Position numbers and translations under genes: made by a program. DNA of 64,000 bases from Aeromicrobium marinum DSM 15272 (lineage in GTDB: Bacteria; Actinomycetota; Actinomycetes; Propionibacteriales; Nocardioidaceae): contig NZ_CM001024.1 in assembly GCF_000160775.2 (NCBI RefSeq), forward strand, positions 223,016 to 287,015. The letters run 5' to 3'. The notes below the pieces were generated by a model. That model saw only the letters and a list, made by a program, of their open reading frames with translations. It had not been told where the DNA came from and searched no databases. Shown piece after piece: positions 48,933 through 57,846 of this stretch (position 1 is the first letter of the stretch; every line of letters starts with the position of its first letter).

Positions 48933-49511
48933 CTACCGGCGGATGCGGAAGACCCCCGCCTCGGTCAGCACCAGGTCGACCGGCACGTCGTGCGGTTCGC
49001 TCGGCACCACCGGGAGCAGCTCGTCGGCGTGCACCACCGCGCACCGGACCACCGGCAGCCCGGCGAGGGCCCGGTCGTAGTAGCCGGCGCCGCGGCCGAG
49101 CCGGCGACCCGCGTGGTCGACCGCCAGCGCGGGAAGCACCACCACGTCGACGCCGGCCACCGCGTCGGGCCCCAGGCGCTCGCCCTCCGGCTCGCTGATG
49201 CCCAGTCCTCCGACGGTGCGGACGGCGGCGGGGTCGAAGAGGACCCAGTCCAGCAGGCCGTCGTCGCGGACCACCGGCACGAGCACCTCGGTCCCGCGGG
49301 CGAGGAATCCCTCGATCAGCGGTCCCGTCCCCGGTTCGCTGGCCGTCGACAGGTACACCGCCGCCCGCCGCGCGCCGGCCAGGACGGCCGTCGCCGCGGC
49401 GTGCTGGGCCAGTGCCTCGGCCACCGACACGCGTGCCGCCGCGCTGCGACCACGCCGCGCCGTCAGGTGGGCGCGGCGGATCTCGTCCTTGGACGAGGGC
49501 AGGTCGCTCAC
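48933..49511 (-). CDS. 5-formyltetrahydrofolate cyclo-ligase
   Basis: The 192-residue enzyme converts 5-formyl-THF with ATP to methenyl-THF. It shows an N-terminal basic segment (KDEIRRAHLTARRGR), VAVYLS-type strand as AAVYLSTASEPGT, and the ATP-binding RLGRGAGYYDRALAGL. It starts with GTG and is divergent from the galU gene. Confidence 0.93.
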   Translation of the reverse strand: MSDLPSSKDEIRRAHLTARRGRSAAARVSVAEALAQHAAATAVLAGARRAAVYLSTASEPGTGPLIEGFLARGTEVLVPVVRDDGLLDWVLFDPAAVRTVGGLGISEPEGERLGPDAVAGVDVVVLPALAVDHAGRRLGRGAGYYDRALAGLPVVRCAVVHADELLPVVPSEPHDVPVDLVLTEAGVFRIRR

Positions 49512-49534
49512 GCCGTGACGCTAACCTAGGCCGG

Positions 49535-50914
49535 ATGGACGGGCTGACCCAGGCGCGACGACGGATGGCCGAGGCCGGTGTCCCGCAGCGTGCGATCGAC
49601 GTGTTCGGTGACTTCTACGCCCAGCTGGTCGGTGGGGCGACCGGTCTGGTGCACGAGTCCGACGTCGACCCCCTGGACGGCATCGACCACGCATCGGGCG
49701 TCGACATCGACCCCGAGGACTGCCGGGCGGCCGCCGCCGTGACCGCCGTCATCAAGCTCAACGGCGGCCTCGGCACCTCGATGGGGATGGACCGCGCCAA
49801 GTCCTTGCTGCCGGTGCGGCCCGGGCGCACGTTCCTCGACGTCATCGTCGGCCAGGTGCAGCACGTGCGCCGCGAGCTCGACGTCCCGCTGCCCCTGATC
49901 TTCATGAACAGCTTCCGCACGCGCGACGACACGCTCGCCGCCCTGGCGCGCCACCCCGACCTCGCCGTCGAGGGGTTGCCGCTGGACTTCGTGCAGAACG
50001 CCGAACCCAAGCTGCGGGCCGACGACCTGACGCCCGTCGACTGGCCGGCCGACCCCGACCTCGAGTGGTGCCCGCCGGGGCACGGCGACCTGTACACGGC
50101 GCTGGAGACGTCGGGGATCCTCGAGGCGCTGGTCGCCGCCGGGTACCGCTACGTCACGGTCTCGAACTCGGACAACCTCGGCGCCTCACCCGACCCGGCG
50201 ATGATGGGCTGGTTCGCGTCGACCGGCGCCCCGTACGCGGCCGAGGTGTGCCGGCGCACGCCGGCCGACGTCAAGGGGGGGCACCTCGTGGTGCGGCGCA
50301 GCGACGGACGCCTCGTGCTGCGCGAGACCGCGCAGACCCCGCCGGAGGACGCCGAGGCCGCGGCCGACCTGACCCGGCACCGCTACTTCCACACCAACAA
50401 CCTCTGGTTCGACCTGCAGCAGGTCAAGTCCACGCTCGAGGCACGCGACGGGATCCTGGGGCTGCCGCTGATCCGCAACACCAAGACCGTCGACCCCACC
50501 GACCCCTCGTCGACCCCGGTGATCCAGATCGAGTCCGCGATGGGCGCCGCGGTCGAGGTGTTCGACGGTGCCACGGCGATCGAGGTCGACCGGGCGAGGT
50601 TCCTGCCGGTCAAGACCACCAACGACCTGCTGCTCCTGCGGTCCGACGTCTACGACGTGGGCGACGACGGCCGGGTCACCGCCCAGGTGGAGCCCCCGCT
50701 GATCGATCTCGACCGGCGCTTCTACACCACCATCGGGGACTTCGACGCCCGCATCCCGCACCCTCCGTCGTTGGTCGGGGCGCGATCGCTCACCGTCCGC
50801 GGCGACTGGCGCTTCGGAGCCGACGTGATGATCGAGGGCGACGTCACCGTCGGTGAGGACGGCGACGCGCCCGGGGCGGGCGGCGGCATCCCTGCAGGGA
50901 CGCGACTAGGCTGA
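49535..50914 (+). CDS. galU: UTP-glucose-1-phosphate uridylyltransferase (UGP2-like)
   Basis: The 459-residue enzyme makes UDP-glucose. It belongs to the long, eukaryote-like UGP family: nucleotide motif VIKLNGGLGTSMGMDRAKSL, substrate loop FMNSFRTRDDT, VSNSDNLGASPD, and FHTNNLWFDL, with a C-terminal beta-helix start (GADVMIEGDVTVGEDG). TAACCT at 49522-49527 may be a -10 box of a leaderless promoter. It heads the conserved series galU, glp/moeA, moaC, mog, GNAT, glpR. Confidence 0.92.
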   Translation: MDGLTQARRRMAEAGVPQRAIDVFGDFYAQLVGGATGLVHESDVDPLDGIDHASGVDIDPEDCRAAAAVTAVIKLNGGLGTSMGMDRAKSLLPVRPGRTFLDVIVGQVQHVRRELDVPLPLIFMNSFRTRDDTLAALARHPDLAVEGLPLDFVQNAEPKLRADDLTPVDWPADPDLEWCPPGHGDLYTALETSGILEALVAAGYRYVTVSNSDNLGASPDPAMMGWFASTGAPYAAEVCRRTPADVKGGHLVVRRSDGRLVLRETAQTPPEDAEAAADLTRHRYFHTNNLWFDLQQVKSTLEARDGILGLPLIRNTKTVDPTDPSSTPVIQIESAMGAAVEVFDGATAIEVDRARFLPVKTTNDLLLLRSDVYDVGDDGRVTAQVEPPLIDLDRRFYTTIGDFDARIPHPPSLVGARSLTVRGDWRFGADVMIEGDVTVGEDGDAPGAGGGIPAGTRLG

Positions 50915-50919
50915 CGCCC

Positions 50920-52242
50920 ATGCCCGCAGGAGATGGAGCCTCAGGAGACGAAGGCGCACCCGACGCGCCGTCGTCCGCGGCGCCCGCCGGTCGCGTGCGA
51001 CCGGCCAGCATCCCCGACGGTCTGCTCACGGTCGAGGACCACCTCGAGAAGATCCTGCGCGGCGTCGGCCCGCTGCGTGCCTACGACCAGCCGCTGGTCG
51101 AGTCGCTCGGCCTGCCGCTGCACGAGGACTTCGTCAGTCCCATCGACCTGCCGCGCTTCGACAACTCCGGCATGGACGGGTACGCGGTGCTGGCCGAGGA
51201 CGTGCGCGACGCCACCCGCGAGACCCCCGTGGTGCTGCCCGTCGTTGGTGAGGTGCACGCCGGCAACGCCCGCCCGTTCGCCATCAGTCCCGGCACGGCG
51301 GCCAAGATCATGACCGGCGCCCCGTTGCCCCGGGGGGCCGACGCGGTCGTGCCCTTCGAGCACACCGATCGCGGCGGTCACAAGGTCGCGATCCACCGGG
51401 CGCCCACCGAGGGGCAGTCCATCCGTCGCGCGGGCGACGACGTCACCGCCGGCACCACCGTGCTCACCGCGGGCACCGTGCTCGGAGCCCGCGAGATCGG
51501 CCTGCTCGCCTCGCTGGGTGCGGCGCGGGTCAGTGCCCGGCCGCGTCCTCGGGTCGTCATCCTGTCCACCGGCAACGAGCTGCGGGACCCCGGCGCCCAC
51601 CTGGAGTACGACTCGATCTACGACGGCAACAGCTACATGCTCGCCGCGGCGGTGCGCAGCGCCGGCGCCATCGCCTACCGGGTCGGTGCGGTCAGCGACG
51701 ACCCCAAGGTGTTCCGCCGGGTCCTGTCCGACCAGCTCGTGCGGGCCGACCTGGTGGTCACCAGCGGTGGCATCAGCCAGGGCGAACGGGACGTCGTCAA
51801 GCAGACCCTGAAGGCGCTCGGCACGGTGGAGTTCCACCAGGTCGCGATGCAGCCGGGCAAGCCGCAGGGCTTCGGCAAGGTGTTCGACGAGCAGACACCC
51901 ATCATCACGCTGCCCGGCAACGGGGTGTCGGCCTACGTCAGCTTCGAGGTGTTCGTGCTGCCCGCGCTGCGCCGCATGATGGGCCTCACGCCGTACCGGC
52001 GCCCGATGGTGCACGCCGTGCTGGCCGCCGACATCAACTCCTCGCCGGGCCGGCGCCAGTACGTGCGCGCGCACTTCGAGGTCACGCACCGCGGAGCCAA
52101 GGTGACCCCGATCAGCGGGGCGGGGTCGCACCAGGTGGGGGCCCTCGCGCAGGCGAACGCGCTGATCATCGTCGGTGAGGACGAGACGGCCCTCAACCTC
52201 GGCGACACCGTGCGCACCCTCGTCCTCGACCGGCCGTTCTGA
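50920..52242 (+). CDS. moeA: molybdopterin molybdotransferase / gephyrin-like Glp
   Basis: The 440-residue protein inserts molybdate into adenylated molybdopterin. It has domains I-IV of MoeA: LPRFDNSGMDGYAVLAEDV, then PGTAAKIMTGAPLPRGADAVV, the molybdate-binding domain III with LSTGNELRDPGAHLEYDSIYD and VTSGGISQGERD, and a C-terminal beta domain. In corynebacteria the equivalent protein (Glp) also joins the divisome by binding FtsZ and a membrane partner GlpR. The partner gene is present four genes downstream, so a double role is likely here. It starts five bases after galU. Confidence 0.93.
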   Translation: MPAGDGASGDEGAPDAPSSAAPAGRVRPASIPDGLLTVEDHLEKILRGVGPLRAYDQPLVESLGLPLHEDFVSPIDLPRFDNSGMDGYAVLAEDVRDATRETPVVLPVVGEVHAGNARPFAISPGTAAKIMTGAPLPRGADAVVPFEHTDRGGHKVAIHRAPTEGQSIRRAGDDVTAGTTVLTAGTVLGAREIGLLASLGAARVSARPRPRVVILSTGNELRDPGAHLEYDSIYDGNSYMLAAAVRSAGAIAYRVGAVSDDPKVFRRVLSDQLVRADLVVTSGGISQGERDVVKQTLKALGTVEFHQVAMQPGKPQGFGKVFDEQTPIITLPGNGVSAYVSFEVFVLPALRRMMGLTPYRRPMVHAVLAADINSSPGRRQYVRAHFEVTHRGAKVTPISGAGSHQVGALAQANALIIVGEDETALNLGDTVRTLVLDRPF

Positions 52243-52243
52243 C

Positions 52244-52732
52244 GTGGCCGATCCCCGAGGTGGCGACCGACTGACGCACGTCGACGAGACCGGCGCCGCC
52301 CGGATGGTGGACGTCGGCGGCAAGGACGTCACGGCCCGCTCGGCCACCGCCCGGGGACGCGTCGAGGTCAGCGCTCGGGTGGTCGAGCTGCTGCGGGGCG
52401 ACGGGATGCCCAAGGGCGACGCGCTCGGCGTCGCCCGGGTCGCCGGCATCATGGCCGCCAAGCGCACGCCGGACCTCGTGCCGCTGTGCCACCCCATCGC
52501 GATCAGCGGGGTCGAGGTCGACCTGCAGGTCACCGACGACGCCGTGCTGGTCGAGGCGACCGTACGGTCGGCCGACCGCACCGGGGTCGAGATGGAGGCG
52601 CTCACCTCGGTCACCGTGGCCGCCCTGACGGTCGTCGACATGGTCAAGGCCGTCGACAAGCTGGCCCGCATCACCGACGTCGAGGTGGTCGCCAAGTCCG
52701 GCGGCCGGTCCGGCGACTGGCGACGCACGTGA
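52244..52732 (+). CDS. moaC: cyclic pyranopterin monophosphate synthase
   Basis: The 162-residue enzyme completes the first step of molybdenum cofactor synthesis with MoaA. Typical motifs are LTHVDETGAARMVDVGGKDVT (cut in meaning), KRTPDLVPLCHPI and MEALTSVTVAALTVVDMVKA. The GTG start lies just after moeA, and the stop overlaps the GTG of the next gene. moaA and moaE are not in the window. Confidence 0.95.
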   Translation: MADPRGGDRLTHVDETGAARMVDVGGKDVTARSATARGRVEVSARVVELLRGDGMPKGDALGVARVAGIMAAKRTPDLVPLCHPIAISGVEVDLQVTDDAVLVEATVRSADRTGVEMEALTSVTVAALTVVDMVKAVDKLARITDVEVVAKSGGRSGDWRRT

Positions 52733-53223
52733 GGGCCGTCGTCGTGGTGGCCTCCGGGCGTGCCTCCGCCGGCATCTACGAGGACACCACCGGGCCCCTC
52801 ATCGTCGAGGCCCTGCGGCAGTGGGGCCTCGACGTCGGTGACCCGGTCGTGGTGCCCGACGGCGACCCGGTCGGACGTGCCATCGCCGCCGCGGTCGCCG
52901 ACGGCGTCGCGGCGGTCGTGTCGACCGGCGGCACCGGCATCAACCCGACCGACCGCACCCCCGACGTGACCCGGCCGCTGCTCGACCGGGAGCTGCCGGG
53001 CATCGCCGAGGCGATCCGGGCGCACGGGATCGCCCAGGGCGTCCCCACCGCCATGTTGTCGCGCGGCGTCGCGGGAGTGGCGGGGTCGACCGTCGTCGTC
53101 AACCTGCCGGGGTCGCGTGGCGGGGTCAAGGACGGCCTGGCCGTCCTGGCGCAGGTGCTCCCTCACGCCGTCGACCAGGTCCACGGCGGTGACCACGCTC
53201 GCACGTCGGAGGACGACGGGTGA
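52729..53223 (+). CDS. mog: MogA/MoaB-type molybdopterin adenylyltransferase
   Basis: The 164-residue protein shows VVVASGRASAGIYEDTTGPL at the start and the molybdopterin-binding STGGTGINPTDRTPDVT, followed by NLPGSRGGVKDGL. It should adenylate molybdopterin before MoeA inserts the metal. Both ends overlap neighbours (GTGA), so translation is coupled along the operon. Confidence 0.93.
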   Translation: MRAVVVVASGRASAGIYEDTTGPLIVEALRQWGLDVGDPVVVPDGDPVGRAIAAAVADGVAAVVSTGGTGINPTDRTPDVTRPLLDRELPGIAEAIRAHGIAQGVPTAMLSRGVAGVAGSTVVVNLPGSRGGVKDGLAVLAQVLPHAVDQVHGGDHARTSEDDG

Positions 53224-53807
53224 GTCGCTCGTGGCCGGTCACCCTGGAGTCGGGCCGGGTCGGCGTGCGACCCCTGAGACGCCGTGACGCGACCGCGTGG
53301 GCGCGGCTGCGGGCCGACAGCGCCGCCTGGCTGACCCCGTGGGAGGCGACGCTGCCGCCGGAGGGCGGCCGGCCGGCGACCTCGTACGTCGCGATGGCCT
53401 CGATCATGCTGCGGCGGGCGCGACGGGGCGACGCCATGCCGTTCGTCGTCACCTGGGACGGCCGGATGGTCGGTCAGGTCACGGTCAACGGCATCACGTG
53501 GGGCTCGGCGCGCTCGGCCAGCATCGGCTACTGGATCGGACGCGGCCACGCGGGCCAGGGCATCATCCCCACCGCGGTGGCCCTGGTGTGTGACCACCTG
53601 TTCCTCACGGCCGGGATCCACCGCATCGACATCGCCGTCCGACCCGAGAACGACCCGAGCCTCGCGGTGGTCCGCAAGCTCGGTTTCGACGACGTCGGCC
53701 TCGCCCGCCGGTACCTGCACATCGACGGCCGCTGGTGCGACCACCGGCTGTTCCAGCTCGTGCGGGAGGACGTCGGCACCACGGTGCTGGCGCGGCTGAC
53801 CGACTAA
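53220..53807 (+). CDS. GNAT-family acetyltransferase (RimJ-like)
   Basis: The 195-residue protein has the GNAT fold of the RimJ/RimL type: GRVGVRPLRRRDATAWARLR at the N-terminus, the acetyl-CoA loop IGYWIGRGHAGQGI, and RVDIAVRPENDPSL-like strand seen as HRIDIAVRPENDPSLAVV. It may acetylate a ribosomal protein or another alpha-amino group. It is a constant member of this gene series in actinobacteria. Confidence 0.9.
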   Translation: MSRSWPVTLESGRVGVRPLRRRDATAWARLRADSAAWLTPWEATLPPEGGRPATSYVAMASIMLRRARRGDAMPFVVTWDGRMVGQVTVNGITWGSARSASIGYWIGRGHAGQGIIPTAVALVCDHLFLTAGIHRIDIAVRPENDPSLAVVRKLGFDDVGLARRYLHIDGRWCDHRLFQLVREDVGTTVLARLTD

Positions 53808-53899
53808 CGAGCGCCAGCGCGCCCGACGGGGCGAAGATCTCGGGCGACACACGCGGTCCCTCCCACGATCGGGACCCGATCCCGCCTACCGTCGTACCC

Positions 53900-54718
53900 G
53901 TGGTCGGAGGAGCGAGCGGACTCATCTTCGCGTTCGTCGTCATCTTGTGGGTGGCGTACGTCGTGCCCGTCGTGCTGCGCCGGTACGACGAGGCGTCGAA
54001 GACCTCCACCCTCGGATCCCTGGGATCGCTGAGCCGGGTGATCCCGCACCCCGGTCGGGCCGTGGCCGAGCCCGCGGTGGTCGCCGAACCCGTGCGACCG
54101 ACCTCGCTCGACCCCTCCGCCGCGCCTGCCGCCCGGACGCTCGACCGACCGGCTGCACGGCTGGCCGCACGCCGTCGTCGGCGCGTGCTGATCACCTTGG
54201 TCACGACCCTCGTCGTCACGGCCGTCGCCGCGGTCGCCGGCTACGTCGCCGGCAGCTGGGTGGCCGCTCCGGCCGCGCTGATCGTCGCCTGGCTCGTGGC
54301 CTGCCGCATCCAGGTGCGCGGTGAGCGTGGCATCGGCAGCCGTCGCGCCCGCGAGGCCTCCCCGGTGTCCACCTCGGCCGACGAGGAGCAGACCGTCGTC
54401 CTGTCCGGTCAGTTCGAGGACGTCGACCCGGGACGCAGGCACGAGATGGAGACCGTCGCCCTCGAGGCCGACGCGCTGGAGGAGCGGCTCACCATCGCCG
54501 TCCCGTCGGTGTCCAGTACCGGTGAGGCGCTGTGGGACCCCCTCCCGGTCACGCTGCCCACCTACGTCACGAAGCCGCGGGCCGGTCGCACCGTCCGCAG
54601 CATCGACTTCGGTCAGCCCGGCACGTGGACGTCGGGTCACGTCGAGGGTGAGGACACCGAGCTGCCGGGCCGCCGGGACGACGACGGTCACGGCGAGCAG
54701 CGCGCCGTCGGGCACTGA
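53900..54718 (+). CDS. GlpR/SepX-like divisome membrane protein
   Basis: The 272-residue protein begins with a membrane helix (SGLIFAFVVILWVAYVVPVVL) followed by RRYDEASKTSTLGSLG, then a disordered stretch, two more close hydrophobic segments (VLITLVTTLVVTAVAAVAGYV; APAALIVAWLVAC) and an acidic cytoplasmic-looking tail ending with TLPTYVTKPRAGRTVRSIDFG. This plan and position match GlpR (receptor of Glp in Corynebacterium) and SepX in Streptomyces, both cell-division proteins. TACCGT at 53887-53892 suggests a leaderless GTG start at 53900 and a promoter separate from the upstream operon. Confidence 0.82.
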   Translation: MVGGASGLIFAFVVILWVAYVVPVVLRRYDEASKTSTLGSLGSLSRVIPHPGRAVAEPAVVAEPVRPTSLDPSAAPAARTLDRPAARLAARRRRRVLITLVTTLVVTAVAAVAGYVAGSWVAAPAALIVAWLVACRIQVRGERGIGSRRAREASPVSTSADEEQTVVLSGQFEDVDPGRRHEMETVALEADALEERLTIAVPSVSSTGEALWDPLPVTLPTYVTKPRAGRTVRSIDFGQPGTWTSGHVEGEDTELPGRRDDDGHGEQRAVGH

Positions 54719-54759
54719 CCGGCGCCTCCGGACCCGGTGGTAATCTGAGCGACGCACCT

Positions 54760-54832
54760 GGGGCATTGGCGCAGTTGGTAGCGCGCTTCGTTCGCATCGA
54801 AGAGGTCAGGAGTTCGAATCTCCTATGCTCCA
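54760..54832 (+). tRNA. tRNA-Ala (anticodon CGC)
   Basis: The sequence folds perfectly: acceptor GGGGCAT/ATGCTCC with one G-T pair, D-stem GCGC/GCGC, anticodon stem CTTCG/CGAAG with loop TTCGCAT and anticodon CGC, and T-arm AGGAG-TTCGAAT-CTCCT. CCA is not encoded. It reads GCG codons. Confidence 0.96.
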
Positions 54833-54838
54833 CCCGCA

Positions 54839-54880
54839 GGTCAGGCCCCCTCGACATGATCGTGGGGGCCTGACCCTTTC
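54839..54880 (+). terminator. strong hairpin after tRNA-Ala
   Basis: GGTCAGGCCCCC (54839-54850) and GGGGGCCTGACC (54864-54875) pair without mismatch around a 13-base loop, followed by CTTTC. It is the clearest intrinsic-type terminator on the plus strand and ends the tRNA transcript. Confidence 0.85.
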
Positions 54881-54904
54881 CTGCCGCCGGTCGCGGGGCA
54901 CCGC

Positions 54905-56230
54905 ATGACGCCCGGACACGGGGTCGACGTCGTGGTGGTCGGAGCGGGCGTGTCCGGCCTGGTGGCTGCACGCGACCTGCGGCGGGCGGGGTTCGACGTG
55001 GTGGTGCTGGAGTCCGCCGATCGGTGCGGAGGTCGCACCCTGACCCGGACGTCGGTGCTCGGCTCCCGCCTCGATCTCGGCGGGCAGTGGATCGGTCACG
55101 ACCACCACCGACTCGCCGCCCTCTGCGACGAGCTCGGTGCGACCCGCTACCGCATGCAGAGCCCTCGGATCCCCGTCGTGCTCAACGGTCCGGACCGGGT
55201 CCGTCCGTGGTCGCCCACCGTCCTGCTGGCGCTCGCGCTGTTCGTGGTGCTGGAGGGCGTCCGCCGCGCGCGTCGTCCGCAGCGGTGGGCAGCGGTCAGC
55301 ATCGACGACTGGCTCTCGCGCGTGCCCGGCCGGGCCCGCCGGCTGCTGGAGGTGGCCGGCCACATCGCCTGGACCACGGACCTGCGCCGGGTCTCCGTGA
55401 CGGCCATGGTGCACATGATCCGGACCCAGCACGGGGTGGTCGACATGCTGACGAGCCGCGGCGGCGCCCAGGACGGTCTGATCGTGGAGGGCACCGGGCA
55501 CCTCGTCGACCATCTCGTCGCCGAACTCGGTGCGGCGGTCCGCACGGGGACGGCCGTCACGGCGATCGTGCGGGACCCCGCCGGCGTCACGGTGCGCACG
55601 ACCTCCGGTGAGTTCCGGGCACAGGCCGTGGTCGTGGCCGTCCCGCCCCCGACCGCCGCGCGCATCGCGCACGAGCCGCCCCTGCCGGAGCCCCGCGGGC
55701 GGCTCGAGCAGGGCACCGCGATGGGCGCGGTCTACAAGGCGATCGCGATCTACCCGACGCCGTTCTGGCGGACGACGGCTGCCGCCGAGACCGTCCACCT
55801 CGACCGTCCCGGGTGCGGGGTGTTCGACACCAGCGCCCCGGACGGCCCGGGTCACCTGTGCTTCCTCGTCGGGGGTCCGGACGCCCGCCGGCTGGACGAG
55901 CTCGCGCCGGCCGAGCGGCGCCGGCTGCTGCTGGGACGCCTCGCCGAGCGGCTGGGCTCCGGCGTGCTCGATCCGGTGGAGTGGCACGAGAAGGCGTGGC
56001 ACCTCGACCCCGACGCCGGCGGCGGCTACGTGGCCCTGCCGATGCTGGGCGCCGGCGTCGACGTGCTCCCGATGCCTGCAGAACCTCTCGGGCGGGTGCA
56101 CTGGGCCGGCACCGAGACGGCTCGTGACCACCCCGGCTACATCGACGGGGCCATCGAGTCGGGGGAGCGAGCGGCGGCCGAGGTCGTGGCCGTCCTCGCC
56201 CGACCTGCCGGGGCGACCGACCCGGCCTAG
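54905..56230 (+). CDS. flavin-dependent amine oxidase-like protein
   Basis: The 441-residue oxidoreductase begins with the dinucleotide site VVVVGAGVSGLVAARDL and ESADRCGGRTLT, followed by LDLGGQWIGHDHHRL typical of monoamine-oxidase-like enzymes. The C-terminal FAD site is GRVHWAGTETARDHPGYIDG. It probably oxidises an amine; the substrate is unknown. The ATG is 25 bases past the tRNA terminator. Confidence 0.9.
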   Translation: MTPGHGVDVVVVGAGVSGLVAARDLRRAGFDVVVLESADRCGGRTLTRTSVLGSRLDLGGQWIGHDHHRLAALCDELGATRYRMQSPRIPVVLNGPDRVRPWSPTVLLALALFVVLEGVRRARRPQRWAAVSIDDWLSRVPGRARRLLEVAGHIAWTTDLRRVSVTAMVHMIRTQHGVVDMLTSRGGAQDGLIVEGTGHLVDHLVAELGAAVRTGTAVTAIVRDPAGVTVRTTSGEFRAQAVVVAVPPPTAARIAHEPPLPEPRGRLEQGTAMGAVYKAIAIYPTPFWRTTAAAETVHLDRPGCGVFDTSAPDGPGHLCFLVGGPDARRLDELAPAERRRLLLGRLAERLGSGVLDPVEWHEKAWHLDPDAGGGYVALPMLGAGVDVLPMPAEPLGRVHWAGTETARDHPGYIDGAIESGERAAAEVVAVLARPAGATDPA

Positions 56231-56240
56231 CGTGGTGCCC

Positions 56241-56621
56241 ATGACGCGCACCTGCACGGCCAGCTCGGTGGCCCCGGCAGAGACGCTGTGGGCCCTCGTG
56301 GCCCGGCCGGACCGCTGGTCCACGTGGGCACCGCACGTGCGCGGTGCGTGGGGGCTGGGTTCGCCGGAGGTGGAGGCGGGGCGTCGCGGTGCCGTGCGGC
56401 TGCTCGGTGTGCTGCCGGTGCCGGCTCGCATCGATGCGGTGGAGCCCGGCCGGTCGTGGGCGTGGATCGTCGGCCCGGTGCACCTGGTGCACGCGGTCGA
56501 GCCGGCGCCCGGCGGTTGCGTCGTCTCGATGACGCTGGACGCACCGGCACCGGTCGAGGCGGCCTACGGCCCGGTGGTGGCGTTGTTCACGCGCCGGCTG
56601 GCGGAGGTGGCCGCGCGCTGA
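56241..56621 (+). CDS. SRPBCC (START-like) family protein
   Basis: The 126-residue protein has the helix-grip pattern of the SRPBCC superfamily: SSVAPAETLWALVARPDRWSTW at the N-terminus and a C-terminal helix (AAYGPVVALFTRRLAEVAAR, at the length limit). It should bind a hydrophobic ligand. TAGCGT at 56228-56233, eight bases before the ATG, may be a -10 box that lies on the stop of the oxidase gene. Confidence 0.75.
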   Translation: MTRTCTASSVAPAETLWALVARPDRWSTWAPHVRGAWGLGSPEVEAGRRGAVRLLGVLPVPARIDAVEPGRSWAWIVGPVHLVHAVEPAPGGCVVSMTLDAPAPVEAAYGPVVALFTRRLAEVAAR

Positions 56622-56625
56622 GACG

Positions 56626-57555
56626 TCAGGGCTGTCGGCGACCGCCGACCGACGGCTTGCGCCACGGTGCCGGCCCCACCAGGCCGTGGCGGCGCAGCCA
56701 GTCGACCTGTTCGCCGGCCAGGACGTCGCCCGCCGGTGTGTGGAACGGCTCGAAGTGGTCGACGTCGTGCACGTGCAGCTCGGCGCCGGGAGCGCGGTCG
56801 GCGAGTCGTTCGATCGCCCGGGCCGAGACGGTCACGTCCCGCTTCCCGCGGGCCACCCACACCGGGCAGCGCAGCCGTGCCGCCAGACGGACCGGACGGT
56901 GCAGGGCCACCACGGCGAAGACCCCGGGGGAGATCTCGTTGCGCCACGGCGATCCGTCGCCGGTCGCCGCGGCGAACCCCTCAGCCTCGCCCTCGAAGGT
57001 CATCGCGGCGAGGTCACCGGGGCGTCCGGTGACGGGGATCGTGCGGTGCCGACCGGCGAGGTCGAGCACGGCGCGCGCCAGCACCCGCACCGCGACCAAG
57101 GGGGAGCGGCGCACGGTCCCGATGACGCGGGCCAGCCCGTCCAGGAACGGCGCGACCAGGATCAGGCCGGCGACGTGGGCGTCGCGCGCGGCGACGGTGA
57201 CGGCGGTGCCACCGGCGAAGGAGAAGCCCCACAGCACGATCCGGTCGGGGTCGACGCCCGGCAGGCTCCGGGCGAACCGCATCGCGGCCGTCAGGTCGTC
57301 GCGCTGCTCGCCGATGCGGAACCGGCCCCGCGGCGTCCCCCCGGAGTCACCGAGGTGCCGGAAGTCCATGACCAGCGCGGCGGCGCCGGCCTCGGCGAAC
57401 GACTCGGCATAGCGGGCCAACCCGTCGTGCCGGGTGAGGGAGAAGCCGTGCGCCATGACCACGCACGGCACCGGCCCGTCCGCCGGGGCCGGCCGGTAGA
57501 GCCACGCGGCGACCTCGTCGTCGCCGGAGGTGAAGGTCAGGTCTTCGCGGTCCAT
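56626..57555 (-). CDS. alpha/beta hydrolase
   Basis: The 309-residue protein has PCVVMAHGFSLTRHDGLARY with the oxyanion strand, FRHLGDSGG, and the nucleophile Ser in LWGFSFAGGTAVT. Late Asp and His (HDVDHFEPFH) complete a likely triad. It resembles the acyl-peptidase/dienelactone-hydrolase group; the substrate is unknown. ATG at 57555 is preferred over the longer frame starting at 57609. Confidence 0.85.
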   Translation of the reverse strand: MDREDLTFTSGDDEVAAWLYRPAPADGPVPCVVMAHGFSLTRHDGLARYAESFAEAGAAALVMDFRHLGDSGGTPRGRFRIGEQRDDLTAAMRFARSLPGVDPDRIVLWGFSFAGGTAVTVAARDAHVAGLILVAPFLDGLARVIGTVRRSPLVAVRVLARAVLDLAGRHRTIPVTGRPGDLAAMTFEGEAEGFAAATGDGSPWRNEISPGVFAVVALHRPVRLAARLRCPVWVARGKRDVTVSARAIERLADRAPGAELHVHDVDHFEPFHTPAGDVLAGEQVDWLRRHGLVGPAPWRKPSVGGRRQP

Positions 57556-57615
57556 GGGGGCAATCTGCCAGCCCCGGCGCAGGCCCGCCACCCACCGCGG
57601 CACCCGCACCCCTCA

Positions 57616-57690
57616 CCTCCCCGCTGGCAGTGACGATTCTGCCCCTGATCGGGCCGAATCAGGGCCGAAACGTCACTGCCAGCGGGGAGG
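57616..57690. repeat. long palindromic repeat, copy 2 of 3
   Basis: CCTCCCCGCTGGCAGTGACG (57616-57635) and CGTCACTGCCAGCGGGGAGG (57671-57690) are perfect 20-base inverted arms. The 35-base centre contains GATTCTGCCCCTGA and GGGCCGAATCAGGGCCGA. It lies just past the 3' end of rpmJ and the 5' end of the hydrolase gene, and may terminate the zinc-response operon. Confidence 0.93.
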
Positions 57691-57700
57691 GGGGCGGTGG

Positions 57701-57823
57701 TCAGCCCTGGCGGGCCTTGAGGCGCGGGTTCTGCTTGTTGATGACATAGGTACGACCGCGCCGGCGGACGATCTGCGAGCCGGGCTGGTTCTTGAGCGAA
57801 CGCAGGGAGTTGCGGACCTTCAT
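57701..57823 (-). CDS. rpmJ: 50S ribosomal protein L36, cysteine-free form
   Basis: The 40-residue protein reads [15 protein letters not shown], then [18 protein letters not shown] and RLKARQG. It has none of the zinc-binding Cys/His residues of ordinary L36 and matches the alternative (YkgO-type) form. AAGGAG lies eight bases upstream of the ATG. It is the last gene of the zinc-response operon on the minus strand and replaces its zinc-binding paralogue when zinc is scarce. Confidence 0.93.
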   Translation of the reverse strand: MKVRNSLRSLKNQPGSQIVRRRGRTYVINKQNPRLKARQG

Positions 57824-57846
57824 GGTGGTACTCCTTCGGTGGGTGT

